Assembly: GCF_014054985.1 (NCBI RefSeq)
Contig: NZ_CP059569.1
Coordinates: 806,001-870,000, forward strand
Length of the DNA: 64,000 bases
DNA from: Kingella oralis
GTDB taxonomy: Bacteria; Pseudomonadota; Gammaproteobacteria; Burkholderiales; Neisseriaceae
Direction: 5' to 3'
Part shown: one piece after another, positions 36,991 through 45,832 of the stretch
How the letters are laid out: each line of letters opens with the position of its first letter
How positions within the stretch are numbered: the stretch's first letter is position 1
Notes under the pieces: model-generated
Databases searched by the model: none
Told to the model about the DNA's origin: nothing
Seen by the model: the letters and a program-made list of their open reading frames with translations, nothing else
Position numbers and translations under genes: made by a program

Positions 36991-38526
36991 TTACCCTTTT
37001 CTAAACATATTCAACATTCTGCGCGTAACAAAAAAGCCGCCGAAAATATTGATGCTTGCCAGCAGCACGGCAACAAACGCCAAGAACGACACCACGCCGC
37101 CCGCGCCAATTTGCAGCAACGCGCCCACCACAATAATCCCCGAAATGGCATTGGTAACCGCCATCAGGGGCGTGTGCAGCGAATGGCTCACGTTCCACAC
37201 CACATAATAGCCAATCACACACGAGAGCACGAACACGATAAAGTGCTGCAAAAAGGCTTCCGGCGCAACCGCGCCCACCCACAACACCAACACGGCGGCA
37301 ATCGCGGCAGGCGCGATGCGCTTCCATGCAGGCGCGGGCGCAGGCTCGGGCTTGGCAACCGCTTTTTCAGGCTGCTTAACCGCTTGCGGCGCAGCGGAAA
37401 CTTGGATGGCTGGCGGCGGGAAAGTAACCTCGCCGTCGCGCGCAACCGTCATGTTGCGGATGATGACATCTTCAAAATTCAGCTCAATTTCACCGTCTTT
37501 GTTGGGCGAAAGCAGCTTGGTCAGGTTCACCAAATTGGTGGCGTAAAGTTGAGAGGATTGCCCCGCCAAGCGGTTTGCCATATCGGTGTAGCCGATGATT
37601 TTCACGCCGTTGTCGGTAACGAACAATTCGCCCGGTTTGGTCAATTCGCAGTTGCCGCCCGTTGCCGCTGCCAAATCCACAATCACCGAGCCTGCTTTCA
37701 TGCTGGCAACCATATCGGCGGTAATCAGCTTGGGTGCAGGTTTGCCAGGGATGGCGGCGGTGGTGATGATGATGTCCACTTCGCGCGCCTGCTCGGCAAA
37801 CAGCTTCATTTCGGCGGCGATAAATTCTTCGCTCATCACTTTGGCATAGCCGTCGCCCGAGCCGCCGTTCTCTTGCGGAAAGTCCAGTTTCAGGAATTTG
37901 CCGCCCATGGATTCAATTTGCTCGGCAACTTCCAAGCGCGTGTCAAACGCGCGAACCACCGCGCCCAGCGAATTTGCCGTGCCAATCGCCGCCAAGCCCG
38001 CCACGCCCGCGCCAATAATCAACACTTGTGCAGGCGGCACTTTGCCCGCAGCGGTGATTTGCCCTGTGAAAAAGCGACCAAACGCGTTTGCCGCTTCAAT
38101 CACCGCGCGATAGCCCGAAATATTTGCCATAGAAGAGAGCGCGTCCAAAGCCTGCGCGCGCGAAATGCGCGGCACCATGTCCATCGCCAACACGTTGACT
38201 TTTTTATCGTTCAGCTTTTGCACCAGCTCTTCGTTTTGGCGCGGATACAAAAAGCTCACCAGCGTTTGCCCTTCGTGCAGGCGGTTGATTTCTTTGTCGT
38301 TGGGCGCGTTTACCTTATAAATCAACGGCGCAGACCAAGCATCTTTGGCGTTTACCAACACCGCGCCCGCTTCTTCAAACGCCGCATCGGTTAAGCCCGC
38401 CGCCACACCTGCGCCGCGTTCTACCGCCACTTCAAAGCCCAATTTTTGCAACTGGGCAACCGTGTTAGGCGTTGCCGCAACGCGGGTTTCGCCTTTTAGG
38501 GATTCTTTGGGGATGGCTATTCTCAT
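36991..38526 (-). CDS. pntA: NAD(P) transhydrogenase subunit alpha
   Basis: A 511-residue subunit with an NAD(H)-binding domain I and membrane segments in one chain. The N-terminus MRIAIPKESLKGETRVAATP and the dinucleotide motif VLIIGAGVAGLAAIGTANSLGAVV are diagnostic; the family glycine-rich loop and VDLAAATGGNCE also appear. The final ~110 residues carry four membrane segments after a proline-rich linker (KPEPAPAPAWK). Together with PntB it forms the complete enzyme. Confidence 0.96.
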   Translation of the reverse strand: MRIAIPKESLKGETRVAATPNTVAQLQKLGFEVAVERGAGVAAGLTDAAFEEAGAVLVNAKDAWSAPLIYKVNAPNDKEINRLHEGQTLVSFLYPRQNEELVQKLNDKKVNVLAMDMVPRISRAQALDALSSMANISGYRAVIEAANAFGRFFTGQITAAGKVPPAQVLIIGAGVAGLAAIGTANSLGAVVRAFDTRLEVAEQIESMGGKFLKLDFPQENGGSGDGYAKVMSEEFIAAEMKLFAEQAREVDIIITTAAIPGKPAPKLITADMVASMKAGSVIVDLAAATGGNCELTKPGELFVTDNGVKIIGYTDMANRLAGQSSQLYATNLVNLTKLLSPNKDGEIELNFEDVIIRNMTVARDGEVTFPPPAIQVSAAPQAVKQPEKAVAKPEPAPAPAWKRIAPAAIAAVLVLWVGAVAPEAFLQHFIVFVLSCVIGYYVVWNVSHSLHTPLMAVTNAISGIIVVGALLQIGAGGVVSFLAFVAVLLASINIFGGFFVTRRMLNMFRKG

Positions 38527-38988
38527 GATGGTTTCCTTAGAAGTTGAAGTTGAAATGGCGCGGCAAGGGCAGGTTAATGGCGCACACGCCCCACAGGCAG
38601 CCTGAAAATTAAAACCCGTATCTGCTTTTCACGCGGCAGCTGTTGCGCCGCAAAATCTGTCCGCACGGCTTATGAATACAGGCGCTGATAATAGAATAGG
38701 GCGGCCGGATGCAACTTGCGCCCGCGGTTTTCAGGCTGCCTCAATAGGCGCCGCCCGCAAGCAGCCTGAAAAATACCCCAAACGATACGCGAATCACTCC
38801 CAGTTTACAAGGCTTAATAAACAATGGGCGATATTTAACAAACTTCAATCGGCAGCCTGAAAACCTGAATGGCGCGGCAACGGCTTGCCGCTCCAATATA
38901 CGCGGGCAGGGCGCAAGCGTTTTCAGGCTGCCCATTACAAAAAACGGTATAATCCGCGCCTTTTGCCAAAACAATCATACCGTTTAAC
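38527..38988. other. 462-bp intergenic region between divergent pntA and mntP
   Basis: It contains three or more DUS, a short MITE-like stem (about 38870-38898, GGCGCGGCAACGGCTTGCCG) and promoter elements for both genes. No gene is supported. No yybP-ykoY riboswitch pattern is seen before mntP. Confidence 0.65.
38948..38953 (+). promoter_or_regulatory. -10 box before mntP
   Basis: TATAAT lies 35 bp before the mntP start; no good -35 is seen, and a DUS occupies that position. Confidence 0.5.
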
Positions 38989-39579
38989 ATGAACCCACTC
39001 GCCACCGCCCTGCTCGCATTCAGCATGTCTGCCGACGCATTCGCCGCCGCCATTGCGCGCGGTGCCAGCAGCGGCAAACTCCGCACCGCGCAAGTCGCCC
39101 AAATCGCACTCACCTTCGGCATCGTCGAAACGCTCACCCCCCTTATCGGCTACGGCGCAGGCATCATCGCCGCCCCGTTTATCGAAGCCTTTGACCACTG
39201 GATTGCATTCGGCTTGCTGCTGGTGTTGGGCGGCAAAATGATACGCGAAAGCCTGTCGCCCGCAGACGAAGCCGAAGCGGACGGCAGCGCAGCCGACAAA
39301 CAAGCCGCCATGCCTTCCAAATGGCTGCTGCTCATCACCGCCGTCGCCACCAGCATCGATTCGATGATTGTGGGCGTGAGCCTTGCCTTTTTGGAGGTGA
39401 ACATCTGGCTCACCGCGCTGGCCATCGGCTCGTCAACCACGCTGATGGCGGTCATCGGCATCAAGCTGGGCGGCGTGTTAGACAGCGTTATCGGCAAACG
39501 CGCCGAGCTGTTCGGCGGCATCGTGCTCATCGGCATCGGCACGTTTATCCTGTTGGAACACCTCGGTTTGATGGCGTAA
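38989..39579 (+). CDS. mntP: manganese efflux pump MntP
   Basis: A 196-residue six-segment membrane protein that exports Mn2+. The two repeated halves each hold a conserved aspartate-containing helix: FSMSADAFAAAIARGA near the start and TAVATSIDSMIVGVSLAF in the middle, which is the MntP signature. EHLGLMA ends the protein. It is a single-gene unit closed by a DUS pair. Confidence 0.95.
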   Translation: MNPLATALLAFSMSADAFAAAIARGASSGKLRTAQVAQIALTFGIVETLTPLIGYGAGIIAAPFIEAFDHWIAFGLLLVLGGKMIRESLSPADEAEADGSAADKQAAMPSKWLLLITAVATSIDSMIVGVSLAFLEVNIWLTALAIGSSTTLMAVIGIKLGGVLDSVIGKRAELFGGIVLIGIGTFILLEHLGLMA

Positions 39580-39604
39580 GCCGTTCGGGCTGCGCGCAAC
39601 TGCG

Positions 39605-39645
39605 TTTCAGGCTGCCGAATGTGTTCCGCATCAGGCAGCCTGAAA
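39605..39645 (+). terminator. inverted DUS pair after mntP
   Basis: TTTCAGGCTGCC and GGCAGCCTGAAA pair around a 17-base loop about 25 bp after the mntP stop. Confidence 0.65.
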
Positions 39646-39694
39646 CGCAGTTTGGCGTAGTGTTGTCTCCCGTCAACCGTCCGCGCCGCGCCCG

Positions 39695-40201
39695 CTAATC
39701 GCTCTTCCTGTCAATCCGCCGAATCAGCTTCGCAATCTCTTCATGGCTCGGCGTTTCGCCCACCAGCCAGCGCACTACCGCCACGCCCGCCGCTTGCGTC
39801 GCCTTGTTTTTGCGATTATCCGCCTCTTGCCGCTCGGGCAATTCGTGCGTTCGGTCGTCCACCTCAATCACCGCAATCGGCGTGCTATCGGCGCGGCAAA
39901 TCACAAAGTCATAGCTCAAACGGCTCACAAAATTAAACCAATAATACGTCTCGCGGCTCTTGGGCACTTCCAACACGCGCGAAGCCTGCACTTGGCTGAA
40001 TATCATGTAATCGGGCAAGGCTTCCAGCAGCGTGCTATACACGTCCATTTCCGTTGCCGTCATCAGCGCTCGGCGCAGATAAGGCAGCTTGGGGTGTTTC
40101 GCCAAAAAAGGATTTTTGTTGCGCCTGCGCAGTAAACAAATCGGCAGCACAACAAAAATCAACAGCAGGATAACGAGGGTAAAAATCAACGAGGGTTTCA
40201 T
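39695..40201 (-). CDS. DUF2726 protein with N-terminal membrane anchor
   Basis: A 168-residue protein with one N-terminal membrane segment (about 5-24) and a DUF2726 domain. SRLSYDFVICRADSTPIAVIEVDDRTH resembles the nuclease-fold core of DUF2726 (D..V....VIEVDD), and KNKATQAAGVAVVRW the following strand. DUF2726 is related to the restriction endonuclease fold, but catalytic activity is unproven. Confidence 0.8.
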   Translation of the reverse strand: MKPSLIFTLVILLLIFVVLPICLLRRRNKNPFLAKHPKLPYLRRALMTATEMDVYSTLLEALPDYMIFSQVQASRVLEVPKSRETYYWFNFVSRLSYDFVICRADSTPIAVIEVDDRTHELPERQEADNRKNKATQAAGVAVVRWLVGETPSHEEIAKLIRRIDRKSD

Positions 40202-40286
40202 AGAGGCAGCCTGAAAACAAAAATACCGCCCCCCCGCACGGGGCGATGTTGATTAAATCAATAGGCGGGCAACCGTTTCAGGCTGC

Positions 40287-41084
40287 CTATTGCCGATTCA
40301 CCAGCAAAGGCATCATCCCCGCTTGCGGCGCAGCCAAAATGGTTTTCAGGCTGCCTAATTGCTGCTGGATGTGCTGGGTAACTTGGTTGGCGCGCTGTAT
40401 ATCATGTGCCGTCACATGGCGCGGATTTTGGTTAAACAAAATCGCATCCAGCAAATGCGCGGCGTGAATATCATCGCGCCAATAATGCAAAACCGCAGGC
40501 TCGCGCTCGTCAAACAGCGTGCCCACCACGCTGCTGCCCACCGTTGCCAAGCCCAACGCGCCATCTTCGCCGCCAAATTGGCGAAACAAATCATCATGCG
40601 GAAAGCCGCCGCACGCCAAGAAAAACACGCGCCGAAACACGGTATTGCCGCCCACCGTCATCTGCACGCTGTGCCACGCCCGCGCAAAATTGGGATGCTG
40701 GCGATAGTGTTCGGGCAGCCCCACGGCGTGCAAGCGCAGGCGAATCAGCCCTAAAAAATCAAATTTTGCAAACGCAAAACAGGCGGCAGACAGCGCGCCT
40801 TGTTGGTATTCATCGTCTGCATCCAAAAAAGCAATCAGCTCGGCTTGGCTTTGCATCGCGCCCCAATTGCGCGCCATCGCTGCGCCACCGTTTTCAGGCT
40901 GCCTAACCGCTTGGATTTTGTGGGGGAACTGTTGTTTTAGCTGTTCAATCGTTTGCCAAGTGTTGTCTGTTGAAGCGTCGTCTATCAGCCAAATGCGCTC
41001 GGCTTCGGGTTGATTGAGGCAGCTTTGCACGGCGCGGGGCAGGGTGTGGGCGGCGTTATAGCAGGGGATGATGATGTCTAGCAT
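40287..41084 (-). CDS. family 2 glycosyltransferase
   Basis: A 265-residue GT-A enzyme. It begins MLDIIIPCYNAAHTLPRAV; the donor-binding LIDDASTDNTW and the metal-binding FLDADDEYQ motifs are clear, and the acceptor region FGGEDGALGLATVG follows. There is no membrane segment. The longer frame upstream is mostly translated repeat DNA, so the ATG at 41084 is chosen. One DUS encodes RQPENGG in the GT domain. It stands alone with no sugar-biosynthesis cluster nearby, so its acceptor is unknown. Confidence 0.85.
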   Translation of the reverse strand: MLDIIIPCYNAAHTLPRAVQSCLNQPEAERIWLIDDASTDNTWQTIEQLKQQFPHKIQAVRQPENGGAAMARNWGAMQSQAELIAFLDADDEYQQGALSAACFAFAKFDFLGLIRLRLHAVGLPEHYRQHPNFARAWHSVQMTVGGNTVFRRVFFLACGGFPHDDLFRQFGGEDGALGLATVGSSVVGTLFDEREPAVLHYWRDDIHAAHLLDAILFNQNPRHVTAHDIQRANQVTQHIQQQLGSLKTILAAPQAGMMPLLVNRQ

Positions 41085-41215
41085 GGGGTGAAATGCGCGG
41101 AATATGGATAACGAAATAGGATAGGCAGCCTGAAAATGGGAAACCCAGAGGCAGCGCAGCGGAGTTGCGAAGTTAAAACAAGAGATTAGTGCATTGTGGT
41201 TAGCTTTGAACGCAG

Positions 41216-41464
41216 CTTTAACCATGCGTCTCGTGCCGACGGGGCACTTACTTTTCTTTGCTTCGCTAAAGAAAAGTAAGCAAAAGAAAGGCGAACCCGA
41301 CGTGCAGGTTTGGCTGCGCCAAACTTCCCGAAGGCTGCATTCTTTTTTTCGGCGCGTGCGAACTAGCCGCGCTTTGCGCGTCGTCGGACAAACGCACGCT
41401 TGTTTCCGAAAAAAGAATGCTCCGTTCGGCTGAACGTAGGGGAGAGGCAGTAGCATCAAACGTA
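41216..41464 (+). repeat. ~245-bp structured dispersed repeat, copy B
   Basis: Same order of parts as copy A at 18407. It fills most of the gap between the glycosyltransferase and ilvC. Confidence 0.8.
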
Positions 41465-41502
41465 GCTGATAGATTTGGCAGCCTGAAACCCACCCTATCT
41501 AA

Positions 41503-41536
41503 TAAAAAACCGTTTGGCAGAACACCAAACGGTTTT
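41503..41536 (-). terminator. ilvC terminator hairpin (AAAACCGTTTGG family)
   Basis: AAAACCGTTTGG and CCAAACGGTTTT pair with a 6-base loop and are followed on the minus strand by TTTTATT. It lies 34 bp after the ilvC stop, behind a DUS. Confidence 0.75.
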
Positions 41537-41569
41537 GTCTTTTCAGGCTGCCTAATTGATTAACGCAGA

Positions 41570-42583
41570 TTAGTTTTTATCTTGATCCACCAATTTGTTT
41601 TTGCTAATCCAAGGCATCATGCCGCGCAGTTGCGCGCCGATTTGCTCCACAGGATGCGCGGCGTTTTGACGGCGGCGCGCGGTCATGCTGGCGTAGTTGG
41701 TTGCGCCTTCGGTAATAAACATTTTGGCGTATTCGCCCGATTGAATGCGTTTCAAAGCATTGCGCATCGCCTCGCGCGATTGTTGGTTGATGACTTCGCC
41801 GCCTGTAACGTATTCGCCAAATTCCGCGTTGTTGGAAATGGAGTAATTCATGTTGGCGATGCCGCCTTCGTAAATCAAATCCACAATCAGCTTCATCTCG
41901 TGCAGGCATTCAAAATACGCCATTTCAGGCGCGTAGCCCGCTTCGGTAAGCGTTTCAAAGCCTGTTTTAATCAGCTCAACCAAGCCGCCACACAACACCG
42001 CTTGCTCGCCGAACAAATCGGTTTCGGTTTCTTGGCGGAAGTCGGTTTCAATCACACCACCTTTGGTGCCGCCGTTAGCCGCCGCGTAAGACAACGCCAC
42101 ATCGCGCGCTTTGCCTGTTGCGTCTTGATGCACCGCAATCAGCGAAGGTACGCCGCCGCCTTTCAAAAATTCGCTGCGCACGGTGTGCCCTGGCCCTTTG
42201 GGCGCAATCATAATCACATCCACGCCTTTGGGCGCAACGATTTGGTTGTAGTGAATATTGAAGCCGTGGGCAAACGCCAAGGCTGCGCCGTCTTTCAAAT
42301 TGGGCGCGATTTCGTTTTTGTAAACCAGCGGTTGGTTTTCATCGGGCAACAGAATCATCACTACATCCGCCGCTTTGGTGGCTTCGGCAACGGTGCGCAC
42401 GTCAAAACCTGCCGCCACCGCTTTGTTCCAAGATGCACCTTGGCGCAAGCCCACCACCACGTTTACGCCGCTGTCTTTTAAGTTGGCAGCGTGCGCATGG
42501 CCTTGCGAGCCATAGCCAATAATGGCAACGGTTTTGCCTTTGATAAGGGATAAATCAGCATCTTTGTCGTAATAAACTTTCAT
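41570..42583 (-). CDS. ilvC: ketol-acid reductoisomerase
   Basis: A 337-residue class I enzyme of valine and isoleucine synthesis, using NADPH and Mg2+. VAIIGYGSQGHAHAANLKDSG is the nucleotide-binding motif; HGFNIHYNQI, MIAPKGPGHTVR, and the metal-binding EQAVLCGGLVELIKTGFETLTEAGYAPEMAYFE segment are present. Length is that of the short class I form. The start has AAAGGAAACCTC upstream. No other ilv gene is nearby. Confidence 0.97.
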   Translation of the reverse strand: MKVYYDKDADLSLIKGKTVAIIGYGSQGHAHAANLKDSGVNVVVGLRQGASWNKAVAAGFDVRTVAEATKAADVVMILLPDENQPLVYKNEIAPNLKDGAALAFAHGFNIHYNQIVAPKGVDVIMIAPKGPGHTVRSEFLKGGGVPSLIAVHQDATGKARDVALSYAAANGGTKGGVIETDFRQETETDLFGEQAVLCGGLVELIKTGFETLTEAGYAPEMAYFECLHEMKLIVDLIYEGGIANMNYSISNNAEFGEYVTGGEVINQQSREAMRNALKRIQSGEYAKMFITEGATNYASMTARRRQNAAHPVEQIGAQLRGMMPWISKNKLVDQDKN

Positions 42584-42732
42584 GAGGTTTCCTTTGCTTT
42601 CAAAAGATTAGAGAACGGGTTGATTTTCACCTACCTGACAAAGGGGCAGTCTCGTTTGGAAACGGCGGCTTTATCAAATCGGGCAACGGTTGTGCCGTTG
42701 TCGTGCGATAAAAATGCGAAATGAGCGCGAAT

Positions 42733-42749
42733 GTTACACCATTTGTAAC
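42733..42749. promoter_or_regulatory. candidate operator GTTACACCATTTGTAAC
   Basis: A perfect 6-bp palindrome pair with a 5-bp centre, about 150 bp before ilvC and 144 bp before the receptor. Shape fits a LysR-type regulator site; the regulator is not identified. Confidence 0.45.
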
Positions 42750-42798
42750 GAAACGTAAATTTCAGGCAGCCTGAAAATACGCAAAGCAAAAATATTTT

Positions 42799-42817
42799 AC
42801 GAATAGTTATCATTCGT
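42799..42817. promoter_or_regulatory. Fur-box-like site
   Basis: ACGAATAGTTATCATTCGT has inverted ends and a TTATCATTC core resembling the Fur consensus, about 76 bp before the receptor start. Iron repression of the receptor is therefore likely. Confidence 0.65.
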
Positions 42818-42892
42818 TAATTAAGTTGAATTACAATGCCGCGCTTTTGTTTGATTTCCCTGTTTTTTAACCCTGTTTTTGAAAGAATTCCC

Positions 42893-45147
42893 ATGACCAT
42901 CCGCAAAACATGGCTCGCCGCCAGCGTGTCCGCCGCTTTGTTCAGTTTGGCAGCGCAAGCCGCAGACGAAACCACTTCCACTGCGGCTGCCGAAAGCAGC
43001 GCGCAAACGCAAACCCTGCAAAACATCATCGTTTCCGGCGTTAACCGCAGCACACGCACCGAAAACAAAGACACCTACACCACCTCGGCGATGAAAACCA
43101 CCACGGGCTTGGCGTTGTCACCCAAGGAAACGCCGCAATCGGTGAGCGTGATTACCAAAACCCAGCTCAACGACCGCGGTATCAGCAGCCTGAAAGACGC
43201 GATGAAAACCACCACAGGCGTAAACGTGCTACGCGAATCAGGGCGTTATCGTTTCCAATCGCGCGGTTTTTATGTGGACCAAATTGAAGAAGATGGCATC
43301 GCCACCACTGTGGCAGGCTCTTCGGGCAACCCTTACCGCGATGCGCAAAGCCTGTATGACATGGCGATTTATGACCACGTTGAAGTGGTGCGCGGGGCAA
43401 CAGGTTTAACCCAAGTGAACGGCGAACCGGGCGGCACGGTAAACGCGGTGCGCAAAAAACCCACCGCGCAAACGCAAATTCAAGGTGATTTGCTGGTGGA
43501 TCGCTTTGGCAAAGCCCGCGCCACGCTAGACGTTTCAGGCAGCCTGAATGCGTCTAAAACACTGCGCGGGCGCAGCGTGATTGTGGGCGAGCGTAGCCGC
43601 GGCTTTAAAGACGACGATAAAGGCGATTTGGGCTTGTTCTACGGCGTGTTAGAAGGACACATCGGCGAGAACACCAAAGTAACCGCAGGCTTGCTCCACC
43701 AACGCCACACCGAAACGCCTATTACTTTGGCGTGCCCATGAGCGTGGGCGGCGGCGATGCAGGTTTCAACACCGACACCTATCTGGGCTACGATTGGACA
43801 CACGCCAAATTCCGTAAAACCAACGCCTTTGCCGAGTTAGAACATTATTTCAACGACGATTGGGTGGCGACCGCCAAGTTTAACTATATTTACAGCAAAT
43901 CCAACAGCCGTCTTGGCGCAATCTATGATGCTAGCACCACATACAAAGGCTTGCCGGCAGGCGGCAAACTGAACACGCAAAATTTCCAAAACTATCAAAA
44001 CAACGGGCATCAAGCCACCGTTCAGCTTAACCTAAACGGCAAATACGACCTGTTTGGGAGCAAGCATGATGTGTTCTTGGGCTACACCTATTCGCGTGAA
44101 AACAACGACACCACATGGCGACGCATCCGCAACAGCCGCGCCTACGACCCGCGCACGTTTACAGGCGGCGAGCAAGCCGAGCCAAACTGGGCAAACTACA
44201 ACGACCGCACGTTCTACCACAACCGCATCACATCCAACAGCTTAATGCTGGGCACACGCGTGAATGTGTTAGACAACCTGCACGTTATCGTGGGCACGCG
44301 CTACACCCAATGGAAAGCCAACGGCGTAGTGGATTACGATTGGTGGAACAACCGCCCCGACTCCGACCCCGATGAACACAGCATCCGTCGCAAAAATCGC
44401 TTTGTGCCTTACTTCGGTATCACCTACGACATCACGCCCAGCCAAAGCGTGTATGCCAGCTACACCAGCATTTTCAAACCCAACAGCGCCAAAGACATCA
44501 ACGAGCGTTATCTAAAACCCGTGGTGGGCAACAACTACGAAATCGGCTGGAAAGGCGAATGGTTTAACCGCAAGCTCAACACCTCTGTTGCCTTGTTCCA
44601 AATTGACCAGAAAAACCGCTCGGTGCAAGTTTATTTCCCCACGCGCAACAAGTGGTACAACGAAAACGTAGGGCACGTTCGCAGCCGCGGCTTGGATTTG
44701 GAGATTTCAGGCAACCTCACCGAAAACTGGAAAATCTTTGCAGGCTACACGCTCAACAACAGCAAATATATGCGCGGCGAAAACGGGCGCAACAGCGTAT
44801 CGCCTTATTTGCAAGGCGCAAATTACAGCCGCCACACGCCCAAACACATTTTCAGGCTGCATACCAGCTATGATTTGCCTTGGGGCGGCCGCAAATGGAC
44901 AGTTGGCGGCGGTGTAAGCGCGCAAAGCAAAACCAGCAGCCTAGGCTATGTGAAACAAGGCGGCTACGCGCTTTGGCACGCCAACGTGAAATACACGCCC
45001 AGCGAAAACTTGCAATTTAGCCTGATTGCCGACAACCTGTTTAACAAACGCTATTTTGAAAACAACAAAGTGCGTTACAACGGCATCAACAACTATCTGG
45101 GCGAACCGCGCAATATCTCGCTCAAAGTAGATTGGAAGTTTAAATAA
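42893..45147 (+). pseudogene. TonB-dependent siderophore receptor (FhuE-like), frameshifted
   Basis: Together the two frames encode an outer-membrane receptor of about 750 residues. There is a signal peptide (MTIRKTWLAASVSAALFSLAAQA), a plug domain (SVSVITKTQLNDRGI, FQSRGFYVDQIEEDG, YDHVEVVRGATGL, GEPGGTVNAVRK) and a beta-barrel ending in DWKFK with the typical last aromatic residue. The plug pattern resembles FhuE-type (coprogen/rhodotorulate) receptors. The frame breaks near 43720: adding one base there gives TETPYYFGVPMSVGGG, joining both frames exactly. Either the gene is inactivated or a base is missing in the assembly. The start at 42893 has GAAAG upstream. A Fur-like site precedes it. 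Confidence 0.85.
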
Positions 45148-45153
45148 AACACA

Positions 45154-45187
45154 GAGGCAGCCTGAAAACATCCATTTCAGGCTGCCT
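45154..45187 (+). terminator. inverted DUS pair after the receptor
   Basis: AGGCAGCCTGAAA and TTTCAGGCTGCCT are separated by 7 bases, directly after the receptor stop codon. Confidence 0.7.
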
Positions 45188-45240
45188 ATTTAGGTTTTGG
45201 TTTGGGCAGCCTGAAAAAGCGGTTTCAGGCTACCTAATGA

Positions 45241-45672
45241 TTAAAAGCCCAATTCTTGCAAAATTGCTTTGGCATTGGGAATTGGGTCAATCCGCGCCAT
45301 CGGATATTTTTCCACGCTGGCACGATGATGCTGAATATAGTATTCCACATCCTCCGCCTTATAGCCCAGCAATTTACCGATTGTGCGTTCTACATCGTCA
45401 TCAAAACCATTCAATTGTTTGAGTGTAACCAATTTTTGAATATTGGGGTCATCAGGTGAATGCGAGACGATTTGGTAATCATAAGGCTTACCTTGATAAT
45501 TAAAAATAGAACATATATCGGTGCGAAATAATTGCCCGCTGGCGAGATAAGGTTCAAATTCCTCAGGAATAGGATAAAAGGAAAAATAGAGTGCTAATGG
45601 TTTTTCACCAGACAGCATCAATTCCAACTCCTTGCCCTCGTGCGGTCTGATAGAGGGATGTTTTTTCGCCAT
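45241..45672 (-). CDS. hypothetical protein
   Basis: A 143-residue soluble protein with no signal peptide or membrane segment. The text LMLSGEKPLALYFSFYPIPEEFEPYLASGQLFR and YHDYQIVSHSPDD-like part (PYDYQIVSHSPDDP) suggests a small alpha/beta domain, but no family is recognised. The ATG at 45672 has AAGAAAGGT upstream. Base composition is more AT-rich than the neighbours. It lies between the receptor and an ABC transporter on the opposite strand. Confidence 0.6.
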   Translation of the reverse strand: MAKKHPSIRPHEGKELELMLSGEKPLALYFSFYPIPEEFEPYLASGQLFRTDICSIFNYQGKPYDYQIVSHSPDDPNIQKLVTLKQLNGFDDDVERTIGKLLGYKAEDVEYYIQHHRASVEKYPMARIDPIPNAKAILQELGF

Positions 45673-45832
45673 CAATCAACCTTTCTTTGTAAACAAAATG
45701 GCACACAGTAAGGCAGCCTGAAAAGGCGATTGCTGTTTCAGGCTGCCTTTTTAAACAAGCATTTGAGCTATTCAAACATCGCTAAATGCGATTGTCTATC
45801 ATAAAATAAACTATTTACTCACGTCAAACACC

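Larger units (their letters stand above)
42584..42892. other. divergent promoter region of ilvC and the siderophore receptor
   Basis: A 309-bp gap containing a 17-bp inverted repeat, one DUS and a Fur-box-like site. Nothing else is seen. Confidence 0.6.

Noticed and set aside
38870..38988. yybP-ykoY manganese riboswitch before mntP
   Set aside because: I could not find its paired stems or conserved loops; only a DUS, a short stem and a -10 box are there.
41194..41493. Small genes in the 245-bp repeat (also at 18378 and 51815)
   Set aside because: Frames are not kept between copies, and the conserved parts are stems, not codons.
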